Origin: Roseococcus sp.
Lineage (GTDB): Bacteria > Pseudomonadota > Alphaproteobacteria > Acetobacterales > Acetobacteraceae
Direction: 5' to 3'
DNA: 59,513 nucleotides
Assembly: GCF_019747315.1 (NCBI RefSeq)
Contig: NZ_JAIEQY010000180.1
Span: 1-59,513, forward strand
Made by a program: the position numbers and the translations under genes. The notes beneath the pieces are model-generated. The model did not search any database, was not told the DNA's origin, and saw only the letters and a list, made by a program, of their open reading frames with translations. This document shows, in pieces, positions 44,595 through 53,185 of the stretch (positions are counted from its first letter, which is position 1; every line of letters starts with the position of its first letter).

Positions 44595-45790
44595 TGCGCA
44601 CCGCCATCATCAACATCGGCGGCATCGCCACGGGCGATCTCGCGGCGCCGCTGCGAGAGGGCGAGGCCATCCTGATGGAGGCCGGACGGATCATGCGCAT
44701 CGGCACGCTCGATGCGGCGGCGCTGGAATCCTGCGATGTGGTGGTGGATGCGGCCGGCACCCTCGCCACCCCCGGCCTGGTCGACAGCCATGTCCACATC
44801 ACCTTCGGCGACTACACGCCGCGCCAGCGAACGGTGGGTTTCCTGGAGAGCTACCTGCATGGCGGCGTCACCACCGCCATCACCGCCTCCGAGGTGCATG
44901 TGCCCGGCCGCCCCAAGGACCCGGCGGGGGTGAAGGCGCTGGCGCTGGCCGCCGCCGCCTGCTTCCGGGATTACCGGCCGGGCGGGATGCGCGTGCATGC
45001 GGGCTCGGTGATCCTGGAGCCTGGCCTGACCACGGCCGATCTGCAGGAATTGGCGGCGGCCGGAATCTGGCTGGCCAAGGCCGGCTTCGGCGCCTTCCCT
45101 ACACCGCATGACTACGCGCCCCTGATGCTGGCGGCGCGCGCGGCCGGCATGATCACGACCATGCACACGGGTGGCGCCTCCATCCCCGGCTCCTCCGGCA
45201 TCTGGGCCGAGCATGTGCTGGCCAGCCACCCCAATGTCAGCTTCCACGTAAATGGCGGCCCCGTCGCCATGCCCGAGCCGGGCTTCGCGCGCCTGGTGAA
45301 TGAGAGCGACATCGCCCTGCAGATCTGCACCGCCGGCAATCTGCGCACCGCGCTGCTGACGGCAAAACTCCTGGCCGAGGCGGGGCAGTTGGAACGCCTG
45401 CTCATCGCGACCGATACGCCGACCGGCAGCGGAATCATGCCGCTCGGCATGCTCTACACCATCAGCCATCTTGCGAGCCTGGGCGGCATGGCGCCGGAGA
45501 TCGCCATCGCGGCCGCCACCGGCAACAACGCCCGCGTCTATCGGCTGAATTCCGGCATCCTCGCCGAAGGGCGGGACGCGGATGTGATCCTGCTCGATGC
45601 TTGCGCCGGCGGGGCCTGCGACGATGCGCTGTCAGCCCTCCGCAATGGGGATATTCCGGCGGTGGGCGCGGTGTTCTCGGCCGGCGTGCCGCGGTTTGTG
45701 GGGCGCAGCCGGAACACGCCGGCGACCATTCGCCCGGTGCGGGTGGCGGCTTGCCGGCTGCCGATGGATTTCTCCGGCGCGGGGCATTGA
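44594..45790 (+). CDS. Enamidase-like amidohydrolase
   Basis: A 398-residue amidohydrolase-superfamily enzyme. It has the metal motif HVHITFGDY (HxH near residue 71), HTGG, HVNGGP and the Asp in IATDTPTGSGIMPLG. As recalled, the run DYTPRQRTVGFLESYLHGGV, the HVPGRPKDPAG segment and the MHTGGASIPGSSG segment parallel the enamidase of Eubacterium barkeri, which opens the ring amide of 6-oxo-tetrahydronicotinate. Ring opening of a partly reduced N-heterocycle is therefore the leading hypothesis; other cyclic amides or imides are possible. It ends its operon at a hairpin that includes its stop codon. Confidence 0.85.
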   Translation: MRTAIINIGGIATGDLAAPLREGEAILMEAGRIMRIGTLDAAALESCDVVVDAAGTLATPGLVDSHVHITFGDYTPRQRTVGFLESYLHGGVTTAITASEVHVPGRPKDPAGVKALALAAAACFRDYRPGGMRVHAGSVILEPGLTTADLQELAAAGIWLAKAGFGAFPTPHDYAPLMLAARAAGMITTMHTGGASIPGSSGIWAEHVLASHPNVSFHVNGGPVAMPEPGFARLVNESDIALQICTAGNLRTALLTAKLLAEAGQLERLLIATDTPTGSGIMPLGMLYTISHLASLGGMAPEIAIAAATGNNARVYRLNSGILAEGRDADVILLDACAGGACDDALSALRNGDIPAVGAVFSAGVPRFVGRSRNTPATIRPVRVAACRLPMDFSGAGH

Positions 45791-45806
45791 GGGGCGCCGC
45801 CCCTCA
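45788..45806. terminator. Hairpin between convergent amidohydrolase and bicupin genes
   Basis: TGAGGGG-CGCCG-CCCCTCA, a perfect 7-bp stem that includes the stop codon of the amidohydrolase. It stands 12 bp from the end of the convergent bicupin gene and probably serves both transcripts. There is no T-run. Confidence 0.5.
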
Positions 45807-45817
45807 AGCTTCCCGAC

Positions 45818-46720
45818 TCACTCCAGGAATTCGAAGCCCATCGTCCGCGCGTGATAATGCAGCCCGCCATCCTGCACGATGAGAAAGCGCGCCTGCACAT
45901 CGCCGCCATTGTGATGCGAATGCGGCTCGCCCGGCGGGGTGACGAGCGTATTGCCCAGGCTCCATTTCCGCGCCTCTCCCGCGATACGCGAATGGCAATT
46001 CTCGCCCTGCAAGACCAGCGTGATGGCGGCCGCGTTGTGGCGATGCGCGCGCTGGCTCTCGCGCGGCGGCAAGGTGTTGAGCGAGAGCGTCATGCTGGGG
46101 GTCAGGTTGCGCCAGGCCTCCAGCCCATCGGAGGAGAAGATCAGCGCAAGCCCCGCCGTGCTGTCATTGCTGGTGCAGGCGCCGATCAGTGCCAATTGCC
46201 GCTCGATCTCGGCAGCGGGAAAATGCACGGGTGCTGCGGCGACGGGGCCGGGGCGCAGGCCTTCAAAGGCGAGCATGGGTTCATTGCCGACCAGCCAGAG
46301 CACGGAATCCGCGCTGGCGCTGAGCGCCACGGCGCCGCCGGGCAGCAGCAGCACATCGCCCGCGCCCCAGGCGAAGCCCGGCGCGTCGCCCCCGCCGCGC
46401 AGGACATAGCCGATCAGCCCGGTGGAAAGCGTGTCCAGCGCCAACACTTCTCCCGCGCGGATCACGGCGTAGCGCGCGAGAATCAGCGGCGATGTGGCGG
46501 GGAAGGGGCAGCCGATCGCATCCGACTGGTCGCAGAGATGAATCCCTGTGGGCGCATCCGGCGCCAGGGCGCGGGCCACGACGGCGCTGAACTCGGCCGC
46601 CGGCACCGGCGCCAGCTTCACGTTGAAGGCATTGCCCGAGTTGAAGAAGCGTGCCCGCGCGGCGGCGACGGAGGTCGGTGCCTGGGGCCGTTGGACGGGC
46701 AGGCTGGCCATGTCGGTCAT
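45818..46720 (-). CDS. Bicupin protein, gentisate-dioxygenase-like
   Basis: A 300-residue two-domain cupin. The C-terminal cupin has the HxH site (SQRAHRHNAAAITLVLQG) and a later His (PPGEPHSHHNGGD), as in gentisate 1,2-dioxygenase-type ring-cleavage enzymes, which use three His and no Glu. The N-terminal cupin (YVLRGGGDAPGFAWGAGDVL) lacks metal-binding His. The ATG at 46720 overlaps the stop of the M20 gene (ATGA). Last gene of a five-gene operon; ring cleavage by oxygen is plausible but not proven. Confidence 0.78.
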   Translation of the reverse strand: MTDMASLPVQRPQAPTSVAAARARFFNSGNAFNVKLAPVPAAEFSAVVARALAPDAPTGIHLCDQSDAIGCPFPATSPLILARYAVIRAGEVLALDTLSTGLIGYVLRGGGDAPGFAWGAGDVLLLPGGAVALSASADSVLWLVGNEPMLAFEGLRPGPVAAAPVHFPAAEIERQLALIGACTSNDSTAGLALIFSSDGLEAWRNLTPSMTLSLNTLPPRESQRAHRHNAAAITLVLQGENCHSRIAGEARKWSLGNTLVTPPGEPHSHHNGGDVQARFLIVQDGGLHYHARTMGFEFLE

Positions 46721-47919
46721 GCGCAAAGCTCCTTCACGGTTTCGGCGAGCAAGGCGGCGCCGGCCGCCACATGCGCGGGCTCAGCCCATTCCAGCGGCGA
46801 GTGGCTGATGCCGCCGCGGCAGGGGATGAAGATCATCGCCGTCGGGCAGCGCGGCGCCATGTGGCGCGCGTCATGTCCGGCGGCGGAGAGCATATCCATA
46901 TGGCCGAGGCCAAGCCGCGTGGCGGCGCCCGCGATGCGCGCGCGCAGCGCTTCGTTGAAGCTGTTGGAAGGCGCATGCACGAGCCGCGTCATCCTCACGT
47001 CACACGGGGCGGCCTCGGCAGCGGCGATGGCTTCCAGCCGCACGCCATGCGCCAGCAGGGCGGTATTGTCCGGGTGGCGCAGGTCAATGCGGAACACCAG
47101 CCGGCCCGCGATCACCGAAGGCGCGTTCGGCTCAACCCGCACCATGCCGATGGTGAATTTCACGATCGGGTCGGCATCGCCCACCTCGCGCTGCATCCGT
47201 GCCGCGATCCGCGCGAATGCCATGACGGCATCGCGCCGCAGGGCCATGTCACGCGTGCCGGCATGGCCTTCCTCGCCCTCCAGCACCACTTCCCAGGTGA
47301 TCTTGCCCTGGATGCCCGTGACCACGCCGATGGGCAACCGGGCTTCCTCCAGCAGCGTTGCCTGCTCGATATGCGGCTCGATGCAGAAGGCGAAGTCGCG
47401 GTTCAACGGCAGGCGCGGCAGTTCGGGGAAGGCGGCGTGCAGCGCGTCCAGCGCATCGCCCAGCGCCACGCCATCGGCATCGCGCAGCGCGCGGATGGTG
47501 GGAAGGTCACGCAGCCCCACAAAGGCCTCGGAGCCCGTCATGCCGGGGGCGAAGCGGCACCCTTCCTCATTGCACCAGGCGACGACGCTGATGTCGCGCG
47601 CCGGCGTGAAGCCGAGATTCGTCACGACCTCCAACGCGGCCAGCACGCCAAAGGCGCCGTCGAATTTCCCGCCATTGGGCTGGGTGTCGAGATGGCTGCC
47701 GATCACGCCCGGCGGCAAGGAGCGGTCACGCCCGGGGAGGGTGAGGAAAAGGTTGCCCGCGTCATCGGTCGCTGGCTCCAACCCCGCCTCGGCCGCCCAG
47801 CCGAGCACGAGGCGCCAGGCCTCGATCTCGCCCGCGGTCAGCGCCTGGCGGTTCACGCCGCCATCCGGCCGGGCGCCGATTTCGGCCAGGCGCATCAGGC
47901 GAGACCAAAGGCGGTCCAT
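46717..47919 (-). CDS. M20-family Zn-dependent amidohydrolase (allantoate / N-carbamoyl-amino-acid hydrolase-like)
   Basis: A 400-residue enzyme of the hydantoinase/carbamoylase branch of M20. Metal ligands occur in GSHLDTQPNGGKFDGAFGVL (H, D), WCNEEGCRFAPGM (double Glu) and FCIEPHIEQATLLE (H). AGHDARHMA is the C-terminal metal site. Such enzymes split carbamoyl or amidine C-N bonds of allantoate, ureido acids or N-carbamoyl-L-amino acids. With the enamidase-like gene nearby it supports degradation of a nitrogenous ring. It starts 3 bp after the alpha/beta-hydrolase gene. Confidence 0.9.
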   Translation of the reverse strand: MDRLWSRLMRLAEIGARPDGGVNRQALTAGEIEAWRLVLGWAAEAGLEPATDDAGNLFLTLPGRDRSLPPGVIGSHLDTQPNGGKFDGAFGVLAALEVVTNLGFTPARDISVVAWCNEEGCRFAPGMTGSEAFVGLRDLPTIRALRDADGVALGDALDALHAAFPELPRLPLNRDFAFCIEPHIEQATLLEEARLPIGVVTGIQGKITWEVVLEGEEGHAGTRDMALRRDAVMAFARIAARMQREVGDADPIVKFTIGMVRVEPNAPSVIAGRLVFRIDLRHPDNTALLAHGVRLEAIAAAEAAPCDVRMTRLVHAPSNSFNEALRARIAGAATRLGLGHMDMLSAAGHDARHMAPRCPTAMIFIPCRGGISHSPLEWAEPAHVAAGAALLAETVKELCA

Positions 47920-47922
47920 GCC

Positions 47923-48804
47923 TCAGTCGGTCCGCATGATCTGGCCGGGCAGGGCGCGCGGGTCGCGCACCTCCCAGCGGCCGGCTTCCACCTGCGCGAT
48001 GAACTCGGCCAAGTGCATATTGAACCAGTCGGGCTCCTCCAGGTTCAGCGTGTGGCCGGTCTTGGGGAAGACGCAGAGGCCGCAGGCCGGGATGGTCTTC
48101 TTCAGGAAGATGCCGGGTTGCAGGCAATGATCATCCTCATCGCCGACGACGACGAGGGTGGGCAGCATCATCGCCTTCAGCTCCGTCTCGAGATCCCAGA
48201 AGGAGGGGCGGCGCGCCTGCACGCCGCGCATGGTCAGTGCCGCGCCCATATCGGAATGGGTGGCCAGGCGCTCGGCGAATTCCTGCCAGCCGCGCGGGTC
48301 CTTGTTCTGGAACTGCACGCGGCTGGCGCCGGCGCCATAGGTGGGCGCGAAGGCGCGCGCACCATCCGTCTCGAAGCGCCGCGCCACTTCGAGCGAGACG
48401 TTGCGAAAGTATTCCTCATGCTCCTTCTCGCAGCCATAGCCGGCGCCGGCGACGGTGAGCGAGAGGGCGCGTTCGGGCGCGCGCAGGCCGAAATGCACGG
48501 TGGCGAAGCCGCCCATGGAGAGGCCCACGATATGCGCCTTGGCGATGCCAAGGCCATCCAGCACCGCGACCGCATCCGCCACCGCGATGGCCTGGGAATA
48601 GCGCTCGACATCCAGCGGCACATCGGAGGGCGGATAGCCGCGCGCGGCATAGGTGATGCAGCGGTGGCGCCGGGCGAAATACCGCATCTGCGGCTCCCAG
48701 CTTTCATGATTGCCGCCGAATTCGTGGATGAAGAGGATGGGCGTGCCTTGGCCCGCTTCCTCGTAATGCAGCGAGATGCCGTCCGGCGTGGTGATGCGGG
48801 GCAT
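47923..48804 (-). CDS. Alpha/beta-fold hydrolase
   Basis: A 293-residue hydrolase with the nucleophile elbow GLSMGGFATV and His in FPKTGHTLNLEEPD; the acid is probably in VVVGDEDDHCL. The oxyanion region reads FIHEFGGNHESW. It resembles ring-cleavage-product hydrolases and lactonases used in aromatic degradation. The start ATG at 48804 was chosen because upstream residues are a shadow of the aminotransferase gene. It lies 11 bp after that gene in the same operon. Confidence 0.87.
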   Translation of the reverse strand: MPRITTPDGISLHYEEAGQGTPILFIHEFGGNHESWEPQMRYFARRHRCITYAARGYPPSDVPLDVERYSQAIAVADAVAVLDGLGIAKAHIVGLSMGGFATVHFGLRAPERALSLTVAGAGYGCEKEHEEYFRNVSLEVARRFETDGARAFAPTYGAGASRVQFQNKDPRGWQEFAERLATHSDMGAALTMRGVQARRPSFWDLETELKAMMLPTLVVVGDEDDHCLQPGIFLKKTIPACGLCVFPKTGHTLNLEEPDWFNMHLAEFIAQVEAGRWEVRDPRALPGQIMRTD

Positions 48805-48815
48805 GGGGCCTCCTC

Positions 48816-49949
48816 TCAGAATTGCGGCGTGATGTCGTTCAGGCTGCGCGCCGTCTCGACCAAGGCGGGCAGGCGATCGGCCAGCTTCTCGGCCCATTCG
48901 CCGGGGACCGAGGTGCTGATCTTCACGAAGCGATGCCCGAAGCGGGCCGTGTGGTAGCTGCCCTGGCGGATCATGATGCCCTCGCGCCGTGCCGCTTCCA
49001 CCAGCGCTTCGGGGCGGATTTGGGCGGCCTCGGTCTCGATCACCAGGAAATTGCCGTGGCTCGGCCAGACGGGGACGGAGAAGCCGGGGATGGCGAGCGC
49101 CGCCGCATGGATCATGGCGTTGTTGGCGCGCGTGGTGGCGCGCACGCCTTCCATCCATTCGGGCTTCACGGCAAGGCCGGCGAGTGCGGCGCGCTGCGCG
49201 ATCACGCTGGCGCCCAGTACACCCGTCGCCTGATCGGCGAATTCCTCCAGCAGGCCAGCGGGCGCCACCAACGCGCCGATGCGCAAGCCCGCGAGCCCCA
49301 GCCATTTGGAGAAGGAGAGCGAGACCACGGCGTTATCCGGCGCCTCCAGCAGGGCCGGGTGATGGCCATCTGCGAAGTCGCGATAGGTGCAGTCATGCAC
49401 CAGCAGCGCGCCCACCTCGCGCGCGATGGCGGCGAAGGCGGCGATCTCGTCGCGCGTGTAGCAGATGCCGAGCGGGTTGTTCGGGTCCACGATGTAGATG
49501 ATGGCGGTGCGGTCATCCACGGCGGCGCGCAGGGCCTCGGGCGTCAGGCGAAAGGCGCAGGCGGGGTCGTAGATCGGGATTTCGATCACCTCCGCCCCCG
49601 CCTGGCGGGCGAAAAGGCAGGGCCATTTCCAGGTGGGGTCGGTGGTGACGAAGGTGGTGCCAGGCCGGCAGCGCGCGCGGCAGACCAGCGCCAGGGCGTT
49701 CACGCCGCCCTCGGTCACCAGCGCTTCCGCACCCGGTACGCCGAGATCGGCGATGATGGCCGCGCGCAGCGCCTCGAAGCCCAGCGGCGGCGCATAGGCG
49801 TTGAATTCCAGCCCATCCACCGCCGCATGCATGGCCGCGAGCACGGCCGGATGCGCCGGGATGTGGTTGGTGTTCTGCCCCATCCAGGCGAGGCCCGGCG
49901 TGGCGCTGAGCTGATCGAAATAGCGGTTGCGGAGAAGCGCGCCGGCCAT
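48816..49949 (-). CDS. Class I/II PLP-dependent aminotransferase
   Basis: A 377-residue fold-type I aminotransferase. The PLP lysine is in SLSFSKWLGLAGLRIGALVA. DPNNPLG (the Asn binding PLP) and the C-terminal substrate-binding Arg (HRFVKISTS) are present. It could release or transfer the amino group from an amino acid formed after ring opening. The ATG overlaps the SDR stop (TGATG), so the pair is coupled. Confidence 0.9.
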   Translation of the reverse strand: MAGALLRNRYFDQLSATPGLAWMGQNTNHIPAHPAVLAAMHAAVDGLEFNAYAPPLGFEALRAAIIADLGVPGAEALVTEGGVNALALVCRARCRPGTTFVTTDPTWKWPCLFARQAGAEVIEIPIYDPACAFRLTPEALRAAVDDRTAIIYIVDPNNPLGICYTRDEIAAFAAIAREVGALLVHDCTYRDFADGHHPALLEAPDNAVVSLSFSKWLGLAGLRIGALVAPAGLLEEFADQATGVLGASVIAQRAALAGLAVKPEWMEGVRATTRANNAMIHAAALAIPGFSVPVWPSHGNFLVIETEAAQIRPEALVEAARREGIMIRQGSYHTARFGHRFVKISTSVPGEWAEKLADRLPALVETARSLNDITPQF

Positions 49950-50728
49950 CAGATGACCGAGCCGCGGGCCGAGATGCCGCCATCAATGGTGACGACGGTG
50001 CCGGTGATGTAGCCCGCGCGCGGCGAGGCCATGAAGGCGCAGAGATCGGCCGTCTCGCGCGCCGTGGCGGGGCGCTTGCCAGGGTATTTGGCGAAGAGCT
50101 CCTCCCAGCGGGTTTCATCGCCCAGCATCTCGCGCGCCTTCATCTTCATGATCTTGATCATGCGGTCAGTTGCGACCGGGCCGGGATTGATGCCGACCAC
50201 GCGGATGCCGTCATCCAGGCTGCGGCCGCCGATCGCCTTGCTGAAGGACATCAGCGCGGCATTGCCGGTGGAGCCGGCGAAATAGCTGGCATCCCAGTTC
50301 TCGCCGGAATTGCCGATGACGTTGATGATGACGCCATCCCGCCCCTTCATCCGCGGATAGAACAGCCGGGTGAGCGTGATGTAGCCGAAGACCTTCAGGT
50401 CGAAGCCGTGCCTGAGCGCGGCGTCGGTGACCTGGTCCAGCGGGCCGGCGGGGATGTCGCCCGCATTGTTGATCAGGATGGTGGAATCCTGCGCGGCCTC
50501 GGCCAGCTGCTCCATCGCGGCGGTGCTGGAGAGGTCCAGCGCATGGGTGGTCACGCGGATCTGGTGCTGCGCGCGCAGCCGCTCAGCCGCCTCGGTCAGG
50601 GCCGCGCCGTTGCGGGCGGCGAGATGGAGGTGGCAGCCCTCCTCCGCCAGGACCTCGGCACAGGCGAGGCCGATGCCCTTGGAAGCCCCGGTGATAAGGA
50701 CGGTCTTTCCCGCGAGATCAAGCTGCAA
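49949..50728 (-). CDS. SDR-family oxidoreductase
   Basis: A 259-residue short-chain dehydrogenase with TGASKGIGLA near residue 13, NNAG, Ser-Tyr near NSGENWDASYFAGSTGNAA and IDGG at the C-terminus. In this protein the Tyr-x-x-x-Lys motif reads YFAGS, with Ser/Gly where Lys is usual, so catalysis may differ. I favour a TTG start at 50728 with GGAG 7 bases upstream; an ATG at 50776 would place the operator 50750-50778 inside the gene. It is the first gene of a GntR-linked five-gene operon. Confidence 0.82.
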   Translation of the reverse strand: MQLDLAGKTVLITGASKGIGLACAEVLAEEGCHLHLAARNGAALTEAAERLRAQHQIRVTTHALDLSSTAAMEQLAEAAQDSTILINNAGDIPAGPLDQVTDAALRHGFDLKVFGYITLTRLFYPRMKGRDGVIINVIGNSGENWDASYFAGSTGNAALMSFSKAIGGRSLDDGIRVVGINPGPVATDRMIKIMKMKAREMLGDETRWEELFAKYPGKRPATARETADLCAFMASPRAGYITGTVVTIDGGISARGSVI

Positions 50729-50749
50729 GGGGGCGCTCCATGGTGAGTG

Positions 50750-50778
50750 TTGTATGCAAAGACCAGCAATCTGCATAC
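50750..50778. promoter_or_regulatory. Candidate GntR operator in the SDR promoter
   Basis: TTGTATGCAA (50750-50759) lies 22 bases upstream of the SDR start. With TGCATAC (50772-50778) it makes a perfect GTATGCA/TGCATAC inverted repeat with a 13-base spacer. The same TTGTRTGCAA motif occurs twice on the other side of the gntR gene. Confidence 0.6.
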
Positions 50779-50795
50779 CAACACGCCGTGGCGCC

Positions 50796-51506
50796 TCAGT
50801 CGAGGCCCGCGATCAGGTCCAGCAGGTTCTCACCGAGCAGGGTGAGGTGCGCGCGCATGCTGCGATGCGCCGCCTCCGGATCGCGTGCCAGAATGGCGGC
50901 CATGATCTCGGCATGCTCGCGCAGCGTGTCCTCGACGCGGGTGGGCATGTGCGTGACGCGGCGGCGGTAGGCAGCCACGCGGTTGCGCAGGCGGCGGGTT
51001 TCCTCGGCCAGGAAGGCGTTGTGCGCGGCCTCGTAGATCGCCTCGTGGAATTCCTCGTTGATGTCGTAGAACACATCGGCCGGTGCGGGAGCAGCCTCCA
51101 TCAGGCGGGTGTGGATGGCCTGGAGCGCCGCGTTCTGGGCCGGCGTGCTGCGCCGGGCGGCGAGGCGCGCGCAGAGCCCCTCCAACTCGCCCATGACCTG
51201 GAACATCTCGATCAGCGTCTGCGCGGAGATGCTGCGCACCACCGCACCCTGCCGGCCGCGCAACTCCACCAGGCGCTCGGCGGCGAGCAGGCGGAACGCC
51301 TCGCGCACCGGCGTGCGGGAGCAGCCGCTGCTGTCGGCGATGTCCTGCTCATCCAGTCGCGCGCCGGGCTCGAGGCGTCCGCTGGCGATCTCGTCCCGCA
51401 GGCGGCGGTGGAGCGTATTGGCCAGGGAGCCAGCCCCCGGCGTGGCGCGGCCCATGCGCCCGGAAGCTGGCCATTCTGCCTCGGTGGCTGCCTGTTTTGC
51501 GCGCAT
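50796..51506 (-). CDS. GntR-family regulator (FadR/FCD subfamily)
   Basis: A 236-residue regulator. The N-terminal winged HTH reads LHRRLRDEIASGRLEPGARL, then SGCSRTPVREAFRLLAAERL. The C-terminal FCD all-helical domain has the metal-ligand pattern D/H in FYDINEEFHEAIYEAAHN and H in REHAEIMAAILARDPEAAHR. Members respond to organic acids. It lies between the two operons that carry its likely sites. The start is uncertain: the ATG at 51506 abuts an operator and has no Shine-Dalgarno; 51455 is an alternative. Confidence 0.9.
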   Translation of the reverse strand: MRAKQAATEAEWPASGRMGRATPGAGSLANTLHRRLRDEIASGRLEPGARLDEQDIADSSGCSRTPVREAFRLLAAERLVELRGRQGAVVRSISAQTLIEMFQVMGELEGLCARLAARRSTPAQNAALQAIHTRLMEAAPAPADVFYDINEEFHEAIYEAAHNAFLAEETRRLRNRVAAYRRRVTHMPTRVEDTLREHAEIMAAILARDPEAAHRSMRAHLTLLGENLLDLIAGLD

Positions 51507-51544
51507 TTGTGTGCAAAAGCCCCTTCATTGTGTGCAAACGCCCC
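51507..51544. promoter_or_regulatory. Two tandem GntR-type operators in front of the NMT1-type ABC operon
   Basis: TTGTGTGCAAAAGCCCC (51507-51523) and TTGTGTGCAAACGCCCC (51528-51544) are direct repeats with a 21-base step, two helical turns. Each holds the TTGTRTGCAA motif seen at 50750. They lie 38-75 bases upstream of the ABC ATPase start and touch the gntR start, so one protein could control both directions. Confidence 0.65.
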
Positions 51545-51581
51545 GGGCTTTGTATTTCAAAACCCGGCGCCTGTCGCGAAC

Positions 51582-52430
51582 ATGTTGCCGGCCTTACCCC
51601 AAGGCGCCGAAGTGGAAAACCATTTGCCCAGCCCGCCCTCGCCCCTGCTCGAATTGCGTGGCCTGTCGAAGCGCTTCGGTGCCGTCCAGGCGCTGGACGG
51701 CTTCGGCCTGGATGTGCAGCCGGGCGAGTTCGTCACGGTGGTCGGCCCCTCGGGCTGCGGCAAGAGCACGCTCTTCAACATCGTGGCCGGGCTGGATGAG
51801 CCCGATGCCGGAGGCATCCTGCGCTTCAAGGGCCGCGGCTGCCACGCGAAGGAATTGCTGGGCCAGGTCTCCTTCATGCCGCAGCGCGATCTGCTGCTGC
51901 CCTGGCGCAACGTGGTGGACAACGCCATCCTCGCCAATGAGATCGAGGGCGCGAACCGGCGCGAGGCGCGGGCCAAGGCCCTCTCCATGCTGCCCGAATT
52001 TGGCCTGACCGGCTTCGAGAAGCAGTATCCGCATCAGCTCTCCGGCGGCATGCGCCAGCGGGTGGCCCTGATGCGGACCTTCCTCTTCGAGCGCGAACTC
52101 ATGCTGCTGGACGAGCCCTTCGGCGCGCTGGACGCCTTGACGCGCAGCATGATGCAGCGCTGGCTGCTGGATGTGTGGCAGCGCCACCGCCGCACCATCC
52201 TCTTCATCACGCATGACGTGGATGAGGCGATCTTCCTGGGTGACCGCGTGGTGGTGATGACCGCGCGCCCAGGTGCGGTGAAGCTGATGCGCGAGGTGAA
52301 CCTGCCCCGCCCGCGCGCGCCGGAACTGCTCACTTCGCCCGAATTCACCGCCATCAAGCGCGAGGTGCTGGACGCGATCGAGGAGGAGGCCATGAAGTCC
52401 TTCATCTCCAGCACGGCGGCAGCACCATGA
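51582..52430 (+). CDS. ABC transporter ATPase, nitrate/sulfonate/taurine type
   Basis: A 282-residue ATPase: Walker A GPSGCGKSTLFN, Q-loop MPQRDLLLPWRNVVDN, signature LSGGMRQRVALMRT and Walker B LMLLDEPFGALD. The sequence resembles SsuB/TauB-like subunits of importers for small organic anions or pyrimidine/thiamine precursors. Start ATG at 51582; a GTG at 51612 is possible. It leads the plus-strand operon from the GntR-controlled promoter. Confidence 0.92.
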   Translation: MLPALPQGAEVENHLPSPPSPLLELRGLSKRFGAVQALDGFGLDVQPGEFVTVVGPSGCGKSTLFNIVAGLDEPDAGGILRFKGRGCHAKELLGQVSFMPQRDLLLPWRNVVDNAILANEIEGANRREARAKALSMLPEFGLTGFEKQYPHQLSGGMRQRVALMRTFLFERELMLLDEPFGALDALTRSMMQRWLLDVWQRHRRTILFITHDVDEAIFLGDRVVVMTARPGAVKLMREVNLPRPRAPELLTSPEFTAIKREVLDAIEEEAMKSFISSTAAAP

Positions 52431-53164
52431 CGGATGCCGAGCGCGAGGCGCGCATCTCGCTCGCCGCCTGCTACCGCATGGTGGCGCGGCTCGGGCTGGA
52501 TGACGTGATCTACAACCACATCTCGCTGCGCGTGCCGGGGGAGGATGGGGCCTTCCTGCTCAACCCCTATGGCTTCCTGTTCAGCGAGATCACCGCCTCC
52601 TCGCTCGTGAAGATCGACACCGAAGGCCGCAAGCTGGCACCGAGCCCGCATGAGGCCAATGTCGCCGCCTTCGTCATCCATGCCGCCATCCACAAGGCGC
52701 GGCATGACGCGGCCTGCGTTCTGCACGCGCATTCGGATGCGGCCATCGCCGTCTCGGCCCAGGCCGGTGGGCTGCGCCCGCTCAGCCAATTCGCCATGTG
52801 GTTCCATGAGCGGCAGGCCTTTCACGATTACGAAGGGGTGGCGATCGACCTCGATGAGCAGCAGCGCCTCGTGCGGGATTTGGGCACGCATCCCGTCATG
52901 CTCATGCGCAACCATGGCACGCTGACGGTCGGCCGCACGCCGGGCGCCGCCTTCATGCTTCTCTACTACTTCGAGCGCGCGGCGCGCATCCAGCTGATGA
53001 TGCAGGCCTCCGGCCAGCCCATCATCGAACCTCCGCCCGAGATCTGCGCCCGCGCCGCCGACCAGTTCTGGCAGCAGCAGGGCGACATCCTGGGCCCCGG
53101 CGAGCGCGAATGGCCCGCCTTCCTCCGGCAGCTCGACCGCGAGGACCCGTCCTATCGTGACTGA
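52427..53164 (+). CDS. Class II aldolase/adducin-family protein
   Basis: A 245-residue Zn-dependent aldolase-fold protein. Metal ligands are HAH in ACVLHAHSDAAIAVSAQ and H in LMRNHGTLTVG. YNHISLRVPGEDGAFLLNPY is the N-terminal signature. Members cleave or decarboxylate hydroxy-acid intermediates; here it probably acts on a late catabolic product. It overlaps the upstream ATPase gene (ATGA), so it is inserted inside the transporter gene set. Confidence 0.9.
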   Translation: MTDAEREARISLAACYRMVARLGLDDVIYNHISLRVPGEDGAFLLNPYGFLFSEITASSLVKIDTEGRKLAPSPHEANVAAFVIHAAIHKARHDAACVLHAHSDAAIAVSAQAGGLRPLSQFAMWFHERQAFHDYEGVAIDLDEQQRLVRDLGTHPVMLMRNHGTLTVGRTPGAAFMLLYYFERAARIQLMMQASGQPIIEPPPEICARAADQFWQQQGDILGPGEREWPAFLRQLDREDPSYRD

Positions 53165-53185
53165 AACCCCGCAGGAGACCTCATC

